Source: Halorussus halobius (GTDB lineage: Archaea; Halobacteriota; Halobacteria; Halobacteriales; Haladaptataceae). Taken from it: DNA of 64,000 nt. The notes under the pieces were generated by a model. It made no database searches, was not told the origin of the DNA, and saw only the letters and a list, made by a program, of their open reading frames with translations. Below are positions 50,963 to 59,082 of the stretch, one piece after another. Each line of letters opens with the position of its first letter. The first letter of the stretch is position 1. The position numbers and the translations under genes are program-made. Location: NCBI RefSeq assembly GCF_004765805.1, contig NZ_ML219773.1, forward strand, positions 1 through 64,000. The letters run 5' to 3'.

Positions 50963-53900
50963 ATGCGGGCCGACGACGAGCGCTACTTCGAGACGCTGGA
51001 AGCCGACCTCGACGACGCCTTCGCGGTGGCCCGCGAGGCGAAGGCCAACAGCGGCGACCCCAAGCCCGAGGTCGAGATTCCGGTCGCCAAGGACATGGCC
51101 GACCGGGTCGAGAACATCCTCGGCATCGACGGGGTGGCCGAGCGCGTCCGGGAGCTGGAGGGCGAGATGAGTAGGGAAGAGGCCGCCCTCGAACTCGCCG
51201 AGGACTTCGCCGAGGGCCGGGTCGGCGACTACGAGTCCCCGGCCGGGAAGGTCGAGGGCGCGGTCCGGACCGCCGTCGCGCTGTTGACCGAGGGCGTGGT
51301 CGCCGCGCCCATCGAGGGCATCGACAGGGTCGAGCTGCTCGAAAACGACGACGGGACCGAGTTCGTCAACGTCTACTACGCCGGACCGATTCGCTCGGCC
51401 GGCGGGACCGCCCAGGCGCTGTCGGTGCTGGTCGCCGACTACGCGCGGGCGCTGCTCGGCGTCGACGAGTACAAGGCTCGCGACGAGGAGGTCGAACGCT
51501 ACGCGGAGGAGATTACCCTCTACGACAAGGAGACCGGCCTCCAGTACACGCCCAAGGACAAGGAGTCGACGTTCATCGCCGAGCACATGCCCATCATGCT
51601 CGACGGCGAGGCTACGGGCGACGAGGAAGTGTCGGGGTTCCGGGACCTCGAACGGGTCGACACGAACAACGCCCGGGGCGGCATGTGTCTCGTCCTCGCG
51701 GAGGGCATCGCGCTCAAGGCCCCCAAGATACAGCGCTACACCCGGAACCTCGACGAAGTCGACTGGCCGTGGCTACAGGACCTCATCGACGGGACCATCG
51801 GGACGGACGACGGCGAGGCCGACGAGTCCGACGACGAGGCCGACCCCGAGGCGACCGACGAGGACGACGCCGAACCGGACGACTCGGCGGCCGAGGCCGG
51901 GGTCACCGGCCCGCCCCGCGTCGACCCCGCCAAGAAGTTCCTCCGGGACCTCATCGCGGGTCGCCCCGTGTTCGGCCACCCGAGCGAGTCGGGCGGCTTC
52001 CGCCTGCGGTACGGCCGGGCGCGCAACCACGGGTTCGCCACGGCGGGCGTCCACCCCGCGACGATGCACCTCGTCGACGACTTCCTCGCCACCGGCACCC
52101 AGATCAAGACCGAGCGCCCCGGCAAGGCGGCGGGCGTCGTCCCGGTCGACACCATCGAGGGGCCGACGGTCCGACTCGCCAACGGCGAGGTGCGCCGCAT
52201 CGACGACCCCGAGGAGGCGCTCGAACTCCGGAACGGCGTCGAGAAGATACTCGACCTCGGGGAGTATCTGGTCAACTACGGCGAGTTCGTGGAGAACAAC
52301 CACCCGCTCGCGCCGGCCTCCTACTCGTTCGAGTGGTGGGTGCAGGACTTCGAGGCCGCGGGCGCGGACGTGCAGGCGCTGCGGGACTCCCCGTCGGTCG
52401 ACCTCGCGGACCCGAGCGCCCAGGAGGCCGTGACGTGGGCCACCGAGTACGACGCGCCGCTCCACCCGAAATTCACCTACCTCTGGCACGACGTGTCCGT
52501 CGACCAGTTCGAGGCGCTCGCCGACGCGGTCGCCGACGGCGAGGTCGCGGACGGAAAACTCGTCGTCGAGTTCACCGAGCCGACCCGCACGACGCTCGAA
52601 GCCCTGCTCGTTCACCACTCGCAGGGCGAGGAGCACCTCCGGATTCCGGGGTGGCAACCGCTCGCCCGGTCGCTGGGGGTCGCGTTCGACGAGGACGCCG
52701 GAACCCTCGAACGCACGTGGGACGACCTCTCCGAGCGCGCCCGCGAGTGGGGCGAGGACGAGCCGGGCGACAACGCCGTCGAGGCGGTCAACGAGGTCGC
52801 GCCGTTCGAGGTCCGCGAGCGCGCGCCGACCCGAATCGGCAACCGGATGGGCCGCCCCGAGAAGTCCGAGGAGCGCGAACTCTCGCCCGCAGTCCACACC
52901 CTGTTCCCCATCGGCGAGGCCGGCGGGAGCCAGCGCGACGTCGCGGCCGCCGCCAAGCACGCCGACGACATGGAGAGCACGCCCGGCGAGGTCGACGCGC
53001 AGGTGGGCCGTCGCGAGTGCGAGGACTGTGGCGAACACACCTTCGAGACGAAGTGTCCCGACTGCGGGGGCAACACCGTCCCGCACTTCACCTGCCCGGA
53101 CTGTGGCTCGGAGGTGGAACTCGACGAGTCCGGCCGCGCGGTCTGCGACCGCTGTGAGGTCGAGGCCACGCCGGTTGAGCGCCGGACCATCGACGTCAAC
53201 GACCAGTTCCGGTCGGCGCTCGAATCGGTCGGCGAGCGCGAGAACGCCTTCGACACGCTCAAAGGCGTCAAGGGGCTGTCGTCGTCGTACAAGACGCCCG
53301 AACCCATCGAGAAGGGCGTCCTCCGGGCGAAACACGACGTCTCGGCGTTCAAGGACGGTACGGTCCGCTACGACATGACCGACCTGCCGGTCACGGCGGT
53401 CCGGCCCTCGGAACTCGACGTGACCGCCGGCCAACTCCGGGGGCTGGGCTACGAGGAGGACGTCCACGGCGACCCGCTCGAACACGACGACCAACTGGTC
53501 GAACTCAAGGTCCAGGACGTCGTGCTGTCGGACGGCGCGGCCGAGCACATGCTCAGGACCGCCGACTTCGTCGACGACCTGCTCGACCAGTACTACGACC
53601 TCGACCGATTCTACGACCTCGAGGAGCGCGAGGACCTCGTCGGCGAACTCGTCTTCGGGATGGCTCCCCACACCTCGGCGGCGGTCGTGGGCCGGGTCGT
53701 CGGCTTCACGAGCGCGGCCGTCGGATACGCACATCCGTACTTTCACGCCGCGAAAAGAAGAAATTGTGACGGAGACGAGGATTGTGTTATGCTTCTATTA
53801 GACGGGCTCCTGAACTTCAGTAAAGAATTTTTACCCGACCAGCGCGGGGGCCAGATGGACGCGCCCCTCGTGATGTCCTCGCGCATCGACCCCTCCGAAA

Positions 53901-54517
53901 TCGACGACGAGGCGCACAACATCGATATCGTGCGCGAGTATCCCCGGGAGTTCTTCGAGGCGACGCGCGAGATGGCCGACCCCGGCGAGGTCGAGGACGT
54001 GATGACCATCGTCGAGGAGAACTTGGGCACCGACCGCGAGTACACCGACTTCCACCACACCCACGACGTGTCGGACATCGCCATGGGGCCGGACCTCTCG
54101 GCGTACAAGACGCTCGGGTCGATGATGGACAAGATGGACGCCCAGCTCGAACTCTCCCGGAAGCTCCGGTCGGTCGACGAGACCGACGTGGCCGAGCGCG
54201 TCATCGAGTACCACTTCCTGCCCGACCTCATCGGCAACCTCCGGGCGTTTTCCCGGCAGGAGACCCGGTGTCTCGACTGCGGCGAGAAGTTCCGCCGGAT
54301 GCCCCTGACGAGGGAGTGTCGGGAGTGTGGCGGCGACGTGAACCTCACGGTCCACGAGGGGTCGGTGAACAAGTACATGGAGACCGCCATCCGGGTGGCC
54401 GAGAAGTACGACTGTCGGGAGTACACCAAACAGCGACTCCAGATAATGGACACCAGACTCGAATCCATCTTCGAGAACGACAAGAACAAGCAGGGGAGCA
54501 TCGCGGACTTCATGTGA
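50963..54517 (+). CDS. polC: DNA polymerase D large subunit (DP2), 1184 aa, no intein
   Basis: DP2 hallmarks are YYAGPIRSAGGTAQALS, GGFRLRYGRARNHGFATAG, the two-barrel catalytic segment HPYFHAAKRRNCDGDEDC (residues 924-941) with the metal-binding aspartates, and several zinc ribbons (CEDCGEHTFETKCPDCG, CPDCGSEVELDESGRAVCDRC, CLDCGEKFRRMPLTRECREC). An acidic insert (about 277-315) is typical of halophiles. The catalytic motif is uninterrupted, so no intein is present, yet codons 930-960 are markedly AT-richer (about 42% GC over 53751-53840) than the rest. The end KNKQGSIADFM resembles a PCNA-binding tail. Confidence 0.97.
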   Translation: MRADDERYFETLEADLDDAFAVAREAKANSGDPKPEVEIPVAKDMADRVENILGIDGVAERVRELEGEMSREEAALELAEDFAEGRVGDYESPAGKVEGAVRTAVALLTEGVVAAPIEGIDRVELLENDDGTEFVNVYYAGPIRSAGGTAQALSVLVADYARALLGVDEYKARDEEVERYAEEITLYDKETGLQYTPKDKESTFIAEHMPIMLDGEATGDEEVSGFRDLERVDTNNARGGMCLVLAEGIALKAPKIQRYTRNLDEVDWPWLQDLIDGTIGTDDGEADESDDEADPEATDEDDAEPDDSAAEAGVTGPPRVDPAKKFLRDLIAGRPVFGHPSESGGFRLRYGRARNHGFATAGVHPATMHLVDDFLATGTQIKTERPGKAAGVVPVDTIEGPTVRLANGEVRRIDDPEEALELRNGVEKILDLGEYLVNYGEFVENNHPLAPASYSFEWWVQDFEAAGADVQALRDSPSVDLADPSAQEAVTWATEYDAPLHPKFTYLWHDVSVDQFEALADAVADGEVADGKLVVEFTEPTRTTLEALLVHHSQGEEHLRIPGWQPLARSLGVAFDEDAGTLERTWDDLSERAREWGEDEPGDNAVEAVNEVAPFEVRERAPTRIGNRMGRPEKSEERELSPAVHTLFPIGEAGGSQRDVAAAAKHADDMESTPGEVDAQVGRRECEDCGEHTFETKCPDCGGNTVPHFTCPDCGSEVELDESGRAVCDRCEVEATPVERRTIDVNDQFRSALESVGERENAFDTLKGVKGLSSSYKTPEPIEKGVLRAKHDVSAFKDGTVRYDMTDLPVTAVRPSELDVTAGQLRGLGYEEDVHGDPLEHDDQLVELKVQDVVLSDGAAEHMLRTADFVDDLLDQYYDLDRFYDLEEREDLVGELVFGMAPHTSAAVVGRVVGFTSAAVGYAHPYFHAAKRRNCDGDEDCVMLLLDGLLNFSKEFLPDQRGGQMDAPLVMSSRIDPSEIDDEAHNIDIVREYPREFFEATREMADPGEVEDVMTIVEENLGTDREYTDFHHTHDVSDIAMGPDLSAYKTLGSMMDKMDAQLELSRKLRSVDETDVAERVIEYHFLPDLIGNLRAFSRQETRCLDCGEKFRRMPLTRECRECGGDVNLTVHEGSVNKYMETAIRVAEKYDCREYTKQRLQIMDTRLESIFENDKNKQGSIADFM

Positions 54518-54576
54518 TGTGATTTCAATAGCAGCCTATAAGCGTACCATCGCTACAATCAAGTACGCAGCCAAAG

Positions 54577-55767
54577 CTACTCAACGACGTACTTCTTAAA
54601 GACATCCGAACAACCCACGTAGAGAGAGGATTTGTACGCACAGAGAGCCTCGATGCTGTTCGAGTCCCATTTTTCCACCGAATGGGCTATTACTTCCTCC
54701 CCCTGTTCGTAATTTATGCCGTGGAGGACTCCATTATCGTCGCCGACCCAGACGATTTCACCTTGGACGACCGGTGACGTGTTTAGTCGATGCTTTGTCG
54801 GCACGAACCACCGTTCTTCGCCGTCAGCGCGGTCGTAGGCGCCGACGCCGTCTCGGGTAGCGACAAGTACCGCTTGTTCGGTCACTGTTGGTGGGGTATC
54901 CGCCGGTCCGACATCGGACGTTTCCCACTTCAGGGTCTGATTCTGCCAGTCGTAACACTCAAGCGTGTACCCGCCACCGTATAGCATCCCCTCGACCAAC
55001 TTCGGGGAAGCCCAACTTGCGTCGATAGGAATGGTCCCGACGTGCGTTTGCTCCTCCACATCGAACACGTGGCAGTTGACTGGGGCGAAGATGGCGAGTC
55101 GCCGACCGTCGAATGCAATTCCGGAGACATGGTTGTCCTTACCGTCTTGAATCGGGTCTGTCGGAACATCCCATAGAGTTTCACCACTCTCGGCGTCCAG
55201 AACTACCGTCTCGAACCGGTTCTGTGACCCCGGCTGTTCCGGATTCGCATCCGTCGTTGAACTGGTAATCGCGACGCGACCGTCCCTGGCCCACGCTTGC
55301 GGTCCTCTTTCGTGAGAGTGCCGATAGGTCCATCTTATGCCTCCGGCCACATCTACTGCAGTCACCACATTTTCGCGATTCACCTGAGACGTTCCGGCGG
55401 CGTATGCGATTCCGTCATTCACCGTCAAGTGACGATAGCGGTCCACGGGAAGCGACCACGAACTCGCTTCGGATTCCGACTCAGGATCGACTGCGACCAA
55501 TCGCGACCCGTCTAGGCAATAGAGTTGATTATCGACGGGAACGATGTCCGAGACTGACTCAAAGTTCAGTCTCCACTGTTCGGATAGCGCGGGTCTTATT
55601 GTCGTGGTCACCTCGGTCGTGGAAGACGTCAACGAGTCAGTCGTCTCTGATTGTGCGGGAGCGTCGGTGGTAGTCCCGCTATTTTGGTTAGTTTGTAGCC
55701 TGAGGCAGCCACTGAGGCCTGCAATGCCGAGAAAGCTCGATTTTCTCAGAAGACGTCTTCGATTCAT
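54577..55767 (-). CDS. PQQ-like beta-propeller lipoprotein, 396 aa
   Basis: ATG 55767 gives MNRRRLLRKSSFLGIAGLSG with lipobox Cys21. A Thr/Ser linker leads into a beta-propeller whose blades repeat W at the end of strands (WRLNFESVSDIVPVDNQLYC, GIRWTYRHSHERGPQAWARD, GETLWDVPTDPIQDGKDNHV, EERWFVPTKHRLNTSPVVQG). Such propellers are surface-anchored binding or scaffolding domains, and many bind no cofactor. Codon use is clearly less GC-biased than in the flanking polC and 55989 genes, which suggests a separate origin. Confidence 0.85.
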   Translation of the reverse strand: MNRRRLLRKSSFLGIAGLSGCLRLQTNQNSGTTTDAPAQSETTDSLTSSTTEVTTTIRPALSEQWRLNFESVSDIVPVDNQLYCLDGSRLVAVDPESESEASSWSLPVDRYRHLTVNDGIAYAAGTSQVNRENVVTAVDVAGGIRWTYRHSHERGPQAWARDGRVAITSSTTDANPEQPGSQNRFETVVLDAESGETLWDVPTDPIQDGKDNHVSGIAFDGRRLAIFAPVNCHVFDVEEQTHVGTIPIDASWASPKLVEGMLYGGGYTLECYDWQNQTLKWETSDVGPADTPPTVTEQAVLVATRDGVGAYDRADGEERWFVPTKHRLNTSPVVQGEIVWVGDDNGVLHGINYEQGEEVIAHSVEKWDSNSIEALCAYKSSLYVGCSDVFKKYVVE

Positions 55768-55988
55768 ATCCACATTCCGGGCGGTTCGGCACAAATTTCT
55801 TACTGTATGATTACAGGTAGGTTTGATACTTCGGACTCGATGTATTAGAGTAGCGTCTCGCGGTCTCTGTGGCTTGGTTTCCGTTCTCCGAATCTATTAC
55901 CCGATGAATTGTCATACCGTGCTGTAGTCTCCTCCGAACCGACCGGTCGGCGACGAACTTTATCCGTCAGCACGTCGTATCGCCGTCC

Positions 55989-56327
55989 ATGAGTGGGAAA
56001 GGCGAGACGCCCGCCGAAGAGGGGGACCAGCAGGCCGAGGACGCGATAACGAAACTCAAGCTCGGCGAGTCGGTGTACGACGAGGACGGCGACCGACTCG
56101 GCAAGATTCGGGGGTTCGAGGAGGGCGGCTTCTTCGTGACGACCCGCGACGGCGTCGAGGGCATGAGCGTCGAGCACGCCCGGTCGGGCCACGACTTCGG
56201 CGAGGCCGAACTGATGTGGCGCTGCACCAACTGCGGGGAGATGGGCGAAATCGACGACGGCATCCCCGACGAGTGCCCGAACTGCGGCGAACCCAAGGAG
56301 GCGCTGATGTACTGGACCGAGGATTAG
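55989..56327 (+). CDS. PRC-like beta domain with rubredoxin-type zinc ribbon, 112 aa
   Basis: Residues about 22-66 (LKLGESVYDEDGDRLGKIRG, FEEGGFFVTTRDGVEG) look like a small beta barrel of the PRC/DUF2171 kind. Residues 79-99 hold Cys79, Cys82, Cys96 and Cys99 (RCTNCGEMGEIDDGIPDECP then NCG), the spacing of short rubredoxin-like ribbons. A TTTATCC box lies 25-32 nt before ATG 55989. The metal site could bind zinc or iron. The role is unknown. Confidence 0.82.
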   Translation: MSGKGETPAEEGDQQAEDAITKLKLGESVYDEDGDRLGKIRGFEEGGFFVTTRDGVEGMSVEHARSGHDFGEAELMWRCTNCGEMGEIDDGIPDECPNCGEPKEALMYWTED

Positions 56328-56384
56328 CTCCCGAGGCGGTCCCGGACTGGCCGGAGCGGGAACCCCTGACCAGCGTCGGCCTCG

Positions 56385-57878
56385 CTACTCGACGGTTCCG
56401 AGTTCGATGCCGAGGTCGTCGGGTTCGTAGCGGCCGGCGTCGGCCTCGCTGGCGAACTGGTTGCGGGCCGCCCGATCGCTCGTGGCGGGAATGAACGTCC
56501 AGATGACGGTATCGCCGCCGGCGTCGTCGGGGATCGTCGCGGAAACCGTCACGGTGCCGGACCCGCTGCCGGACATCTGGGCGAGCCCGTAGAGGTCGCC
56601 GGACGGCGTTCCGACCGCGCCGTAGACGATGTTGCCGCCGGCGCTCGAAATTTCGGCGGTAATCTCGCCGGTGACCGAGACGGTCTCGCCGGCGCGAACC
56701 TCGTCCGGCGCGTCGGTCACGGTGGCGGTCTGGAAGACGTCGCCGTCGTCGTTCTCTCGGGCAATCTGGCCGGCATCGCTCGGCGTCTCGGTCTCCGTCG
56801 CGGCTTCGCTGGCGGCGACGGTCCCGAGTTCGATGCCGAGGTCGGCGGGCTCGTAGCGGCCGGCGTCGGCCTCGTCGGTGAACTGATTTCGCGCCGCCCG
56901 GTCGCTCGTCGCTGGAATGAACGTCCACATGACGGCGTTACCGCCGGCGTCGGCGGGAACATCCGCCCGCACGGTGACCGTGCCGGACCCGCTACCCGAC
57001 ATTCGAGCGAGACCGTACAGCTCTCCGGTCGGCGTCCCGACCGCGCCGTAAACGACGTTGCCGCCCGCGCTGGAAATCTCCGCGTTGACCGCTCCCGTCA
57101 CGCTGACGGTCTCGCCGGCGCGAATCTCGTCGGGCGCGTCGGTGACGGTGGCGGTCTGGAAGACGTCGCCGTCGTCGTTCTTCCGCGCGATGCGGTCGGG
57201 GTCGCTCGGCGTCTCGGTTTCGGTCTCCTGGTCGGTTCCGGCGACGGTCCCGAGTTCGATGCCGAGGTCGTCGGGGTCGTAGCGGCCGGCGTCGGCCTCG
57301 CTGGCGAACTGGTTGCGGGCCGCCCGGTCACTCGTCGCTGGAATGAACGTCCAGATGAGGTCGCCGCCGGCGGCATCGTCGGGAAGCTCCGCCGAGACGG
57401 TCACGGTGCCGGACCCGCTGCCGGACATCTGGGTGAGCCCGAATAGCTCCCCGCCGGGAGTCCCGACCGCGCCATAGACGATGTTGCCGCCGGCGCTCGA
57501 AATTTCGGCGGTGACCTCGCCGGTGACCGAGACGCTTTCCCCGGCACGAATCTCGTCGGGCGCGTCGGTCACCGTGGCGGTCTGGAACACCTCCCCACCG
57601 TCGTTCTCCCGGGCGATGCGGTCGGGGTCGCTCGGCGTCTCGGTCTTGGTCTCGGTCTCGGTTTCGGTTTCAGCTTCGGTCTCGGTCTCCGACGTCGTCG
57701 CTCCCTGAGCGTCGGCGGTCGTTTCGGCGGTCGTCGTTCCCGCGGGCGTCTCCGTTTCGCTGCCCGACGTCGGTTCCGTCGACGTCGCGTCGTCGAACTC
57801 CACCACGTTGCCCGAACACCCGGCGAGCGAAATCGCCGCCCCCGTGGTTAGGACCTCTAGTAGATTCCTCCGTTTCAT
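56385..57878 (-). CDS. Lipoprotein with three tandem 142-residue repeats, 497 aa
   Basis: MKRRNLLEVLTTGAAISLAG is a signal peptide with lipobox Cys21. After a Thr/Glu-rich linker (about 30-80) come three nearly identical units that each start PSDPDRIARENDGGEVFQTA or close variants. They continue APDEIRAGESVSVTGEVTAE, NIVYGAVGTPGGELFGL, MSGSGSGTVTVSAELPDDA, and end WTFIPATSDRAARNQFASEA. Each unit is probably an Ig-like beta sandwich. The repeats share most nucleotides, so they duplicated recently or are kept alike by gene conversion. It should display on the outer surface. Confidence 0.9.
   Translation of the reverse strand: MKRRNLLEVLTTGAAISLAGCSGNVVEFDDATSTEPTSGSETETPAGTTTAETTADAQGATTSETETEAETETETETKTETPSDPDRIARENDGGEVFQTATVTDAPDEIRAGESVSVTGEVTAEISSAGGNIVYGAVGTPGGELFGLTQMSGSGSGTVTVSAELPDDAAGGDLIWTFIPATSDRAARNQFASEADAGRYDPDDLGIELGTVAGTDQETETETPSDPDRIARKNDDGDVFQTATVTDAPDEIRAGETVSVTGAVNAEISSAGGNVVYGAVGTPTGELYGLARMSGSGSGTVTVRADVPADAGGNAVMWTFIPATSDRAARNQFTDEADAGRYEPADLGIELGTVAASEAATETETPSDAGQIARENDDGDVFQTATVTDAPDEVRAGETVSVTGEITAEISSAGGNIVYGAVGTPSGDLYGLAQMSGSGSGTVTVSATIPDDAGGDTVIWTFIPATSDRAARNQFASEADAGRYEPDDLGIELGTVE
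56401..57678 (-). repeat. Three direct repeats with exact 426-bp period
   Basis: The anchor AGTTCGATGC recurs on the plus strand at 56401, 56827 and 57253, spaced exactly 426 bp (142 codons). Long stretches between the anchors are the same apart from scattered substitutions. The array lies within one gene and keeps the reading frame, so copy number could change by recombination without breaking it. Confidence 0.92.
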
Positions 57879-58041
57879 CTACTCCCATGTTACTCAACCC
57901 CTCGATAAAACTACCGCTCGACATCCCGCGTCGGTCGACGCCGACGCGCCGACCCGTCGCCGTCAGGCCTATACTCCTCCCCAACGCCGTTTCGGGTGTG
58001 GATTCCGACATACTGATTAGTGCAGGCGGCCACCTCCGCGT

Positions 58042-59067
58042 ATGAACGGCGCGCAGTTGCGGACCACGATTCTCGGGTTCCTCGGAACCTTCGCAATACT
58101 CGGTCTGCTCCTGCACTTCGTCGGCGTCGACGGGCTCGTCGGGGAACTCCAGCAGGCCGACGCCCCCACGGTCGGACTCGTCGTTCTGGTCACGCTCGGC
58201 TGGCTCGCGGCGTGGGGATTCGGCCTCCGCACGGTGCTGGGCGTCCTCGGCGTCGAGGTTTCGGCCGTGAAGTCGTTTTTCATCCTCAACGGCGCGATGT
58301 TCTCGAACAACGTCACGCCGTTCGGACAGGCGGGTGGCGAACCCATCACCGCCTTGCTCATCTCGAAGATGACCGACACCGAGTACGAGCGCGGGCTGGC
58401 GGCCATCGCCAGCGTGGACTCGCTCAACTTCGTCCCCTCCATCACGCTCGCGCTCGGCGGCGCGGCCTTCTACGCGACCCAGACCTCGTTCGGCCGTCGC
58501 CTCCAGCTCGCGACGGCGGCCATCGTCGCGCTCTCGCTCGCCGTGCCGATTCTGGGGTTCGTCGGCTGGCGCAAGCGCCGAACCATCCGAAACGCCGTCG
58601 GTCGGTTCCTCGCGCCCGCGCTCCAGCGCGTCGCGCGGGTCGTCCCGATAGACGCGTCGCTGAGCCGTGAGAACGTCGAGAAGCGCATCGGCGAGTTCTT
58701 CGACTCGATAGAGCGCGTGGCGACCGACCGACGTGGACTGGCGCTCACGCTCACCGCCTCGACCGTCGGCTGGACGTTCCAGATGGTCGCGCTGTGGCTG
58801 GCGTTCGTCGCCATCGGGTCGCCCGTGCCGTTCTCCGTCCTGCTGTTCGCCATCCCGGTCGGTGCCATCGCGGGGGCGACGCCGCTCCCCGGCGGCGCGG
58901 GCGGCATCGAAATCGTACTCGTGGGCGTGTTGTCGGCCGTTCCCGGCGTCGCCGTCGGGAGCGAGACTGCCCTCGCCGCCGTGGTCATCTTCCGGGGCGC
59001 TATCTACTGGGTCCCGGTAATCATCGGCGGCGGAGTCGTGAGTATCGTCGGCGTCGACTCGATGTGA
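58042..59067 (+). CDS. Flippase-like integral membrane protein (LPG synthase TM/UPF0104 family), 341 aa
   Basis: The protein has about eight TM segments and the family pattern FFILNGAMFSNNVTPFGQAG then GGEPITALLISKMTDTEYER, with AGATPLPGGAGGIEIVLVGV near the end. This family covers the membrane domain of lysylphosphatidylglycerol synthase and archaeal AglD C-terminal regions, thought to move lipid-linked compounds. There is no attached glycosyltransferase. It is convergent with the sulfatase-fold gene 15 nt away. Confidence 0.87.
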   Translation: MNGAQLRTTILGFLGTFAILGLLLHFVGVDGLVGELQQADAPTVGLVVLVTLGWLAAWGFGLRTVLGVLGVEVSAVKSFFILNGAMFSNNVTPFGQAGGEPITALLISKMTDTEYERGLAAIASVDSLNFVPSITLALGGAAFYATQTSFGRRLQLATAAIVALSLAVPILGFVGWRKRRTIRNAVGRFLAPALQRVARVVPIDASLSRENVEKRIGEFFDSIERVATDRRGLALTLTASTVGWTFQMVALWLAFVAIGSPVPFSVLLFAIPVGAIAGATPLPGGAGGIEIVLVGVLSAVPGVAVGSETALAAVVIFRGAIYWVPVIIGGGVVSIVGVDSM

Positions 59068-59082
59068 GTCGTTCGCGCGCGG

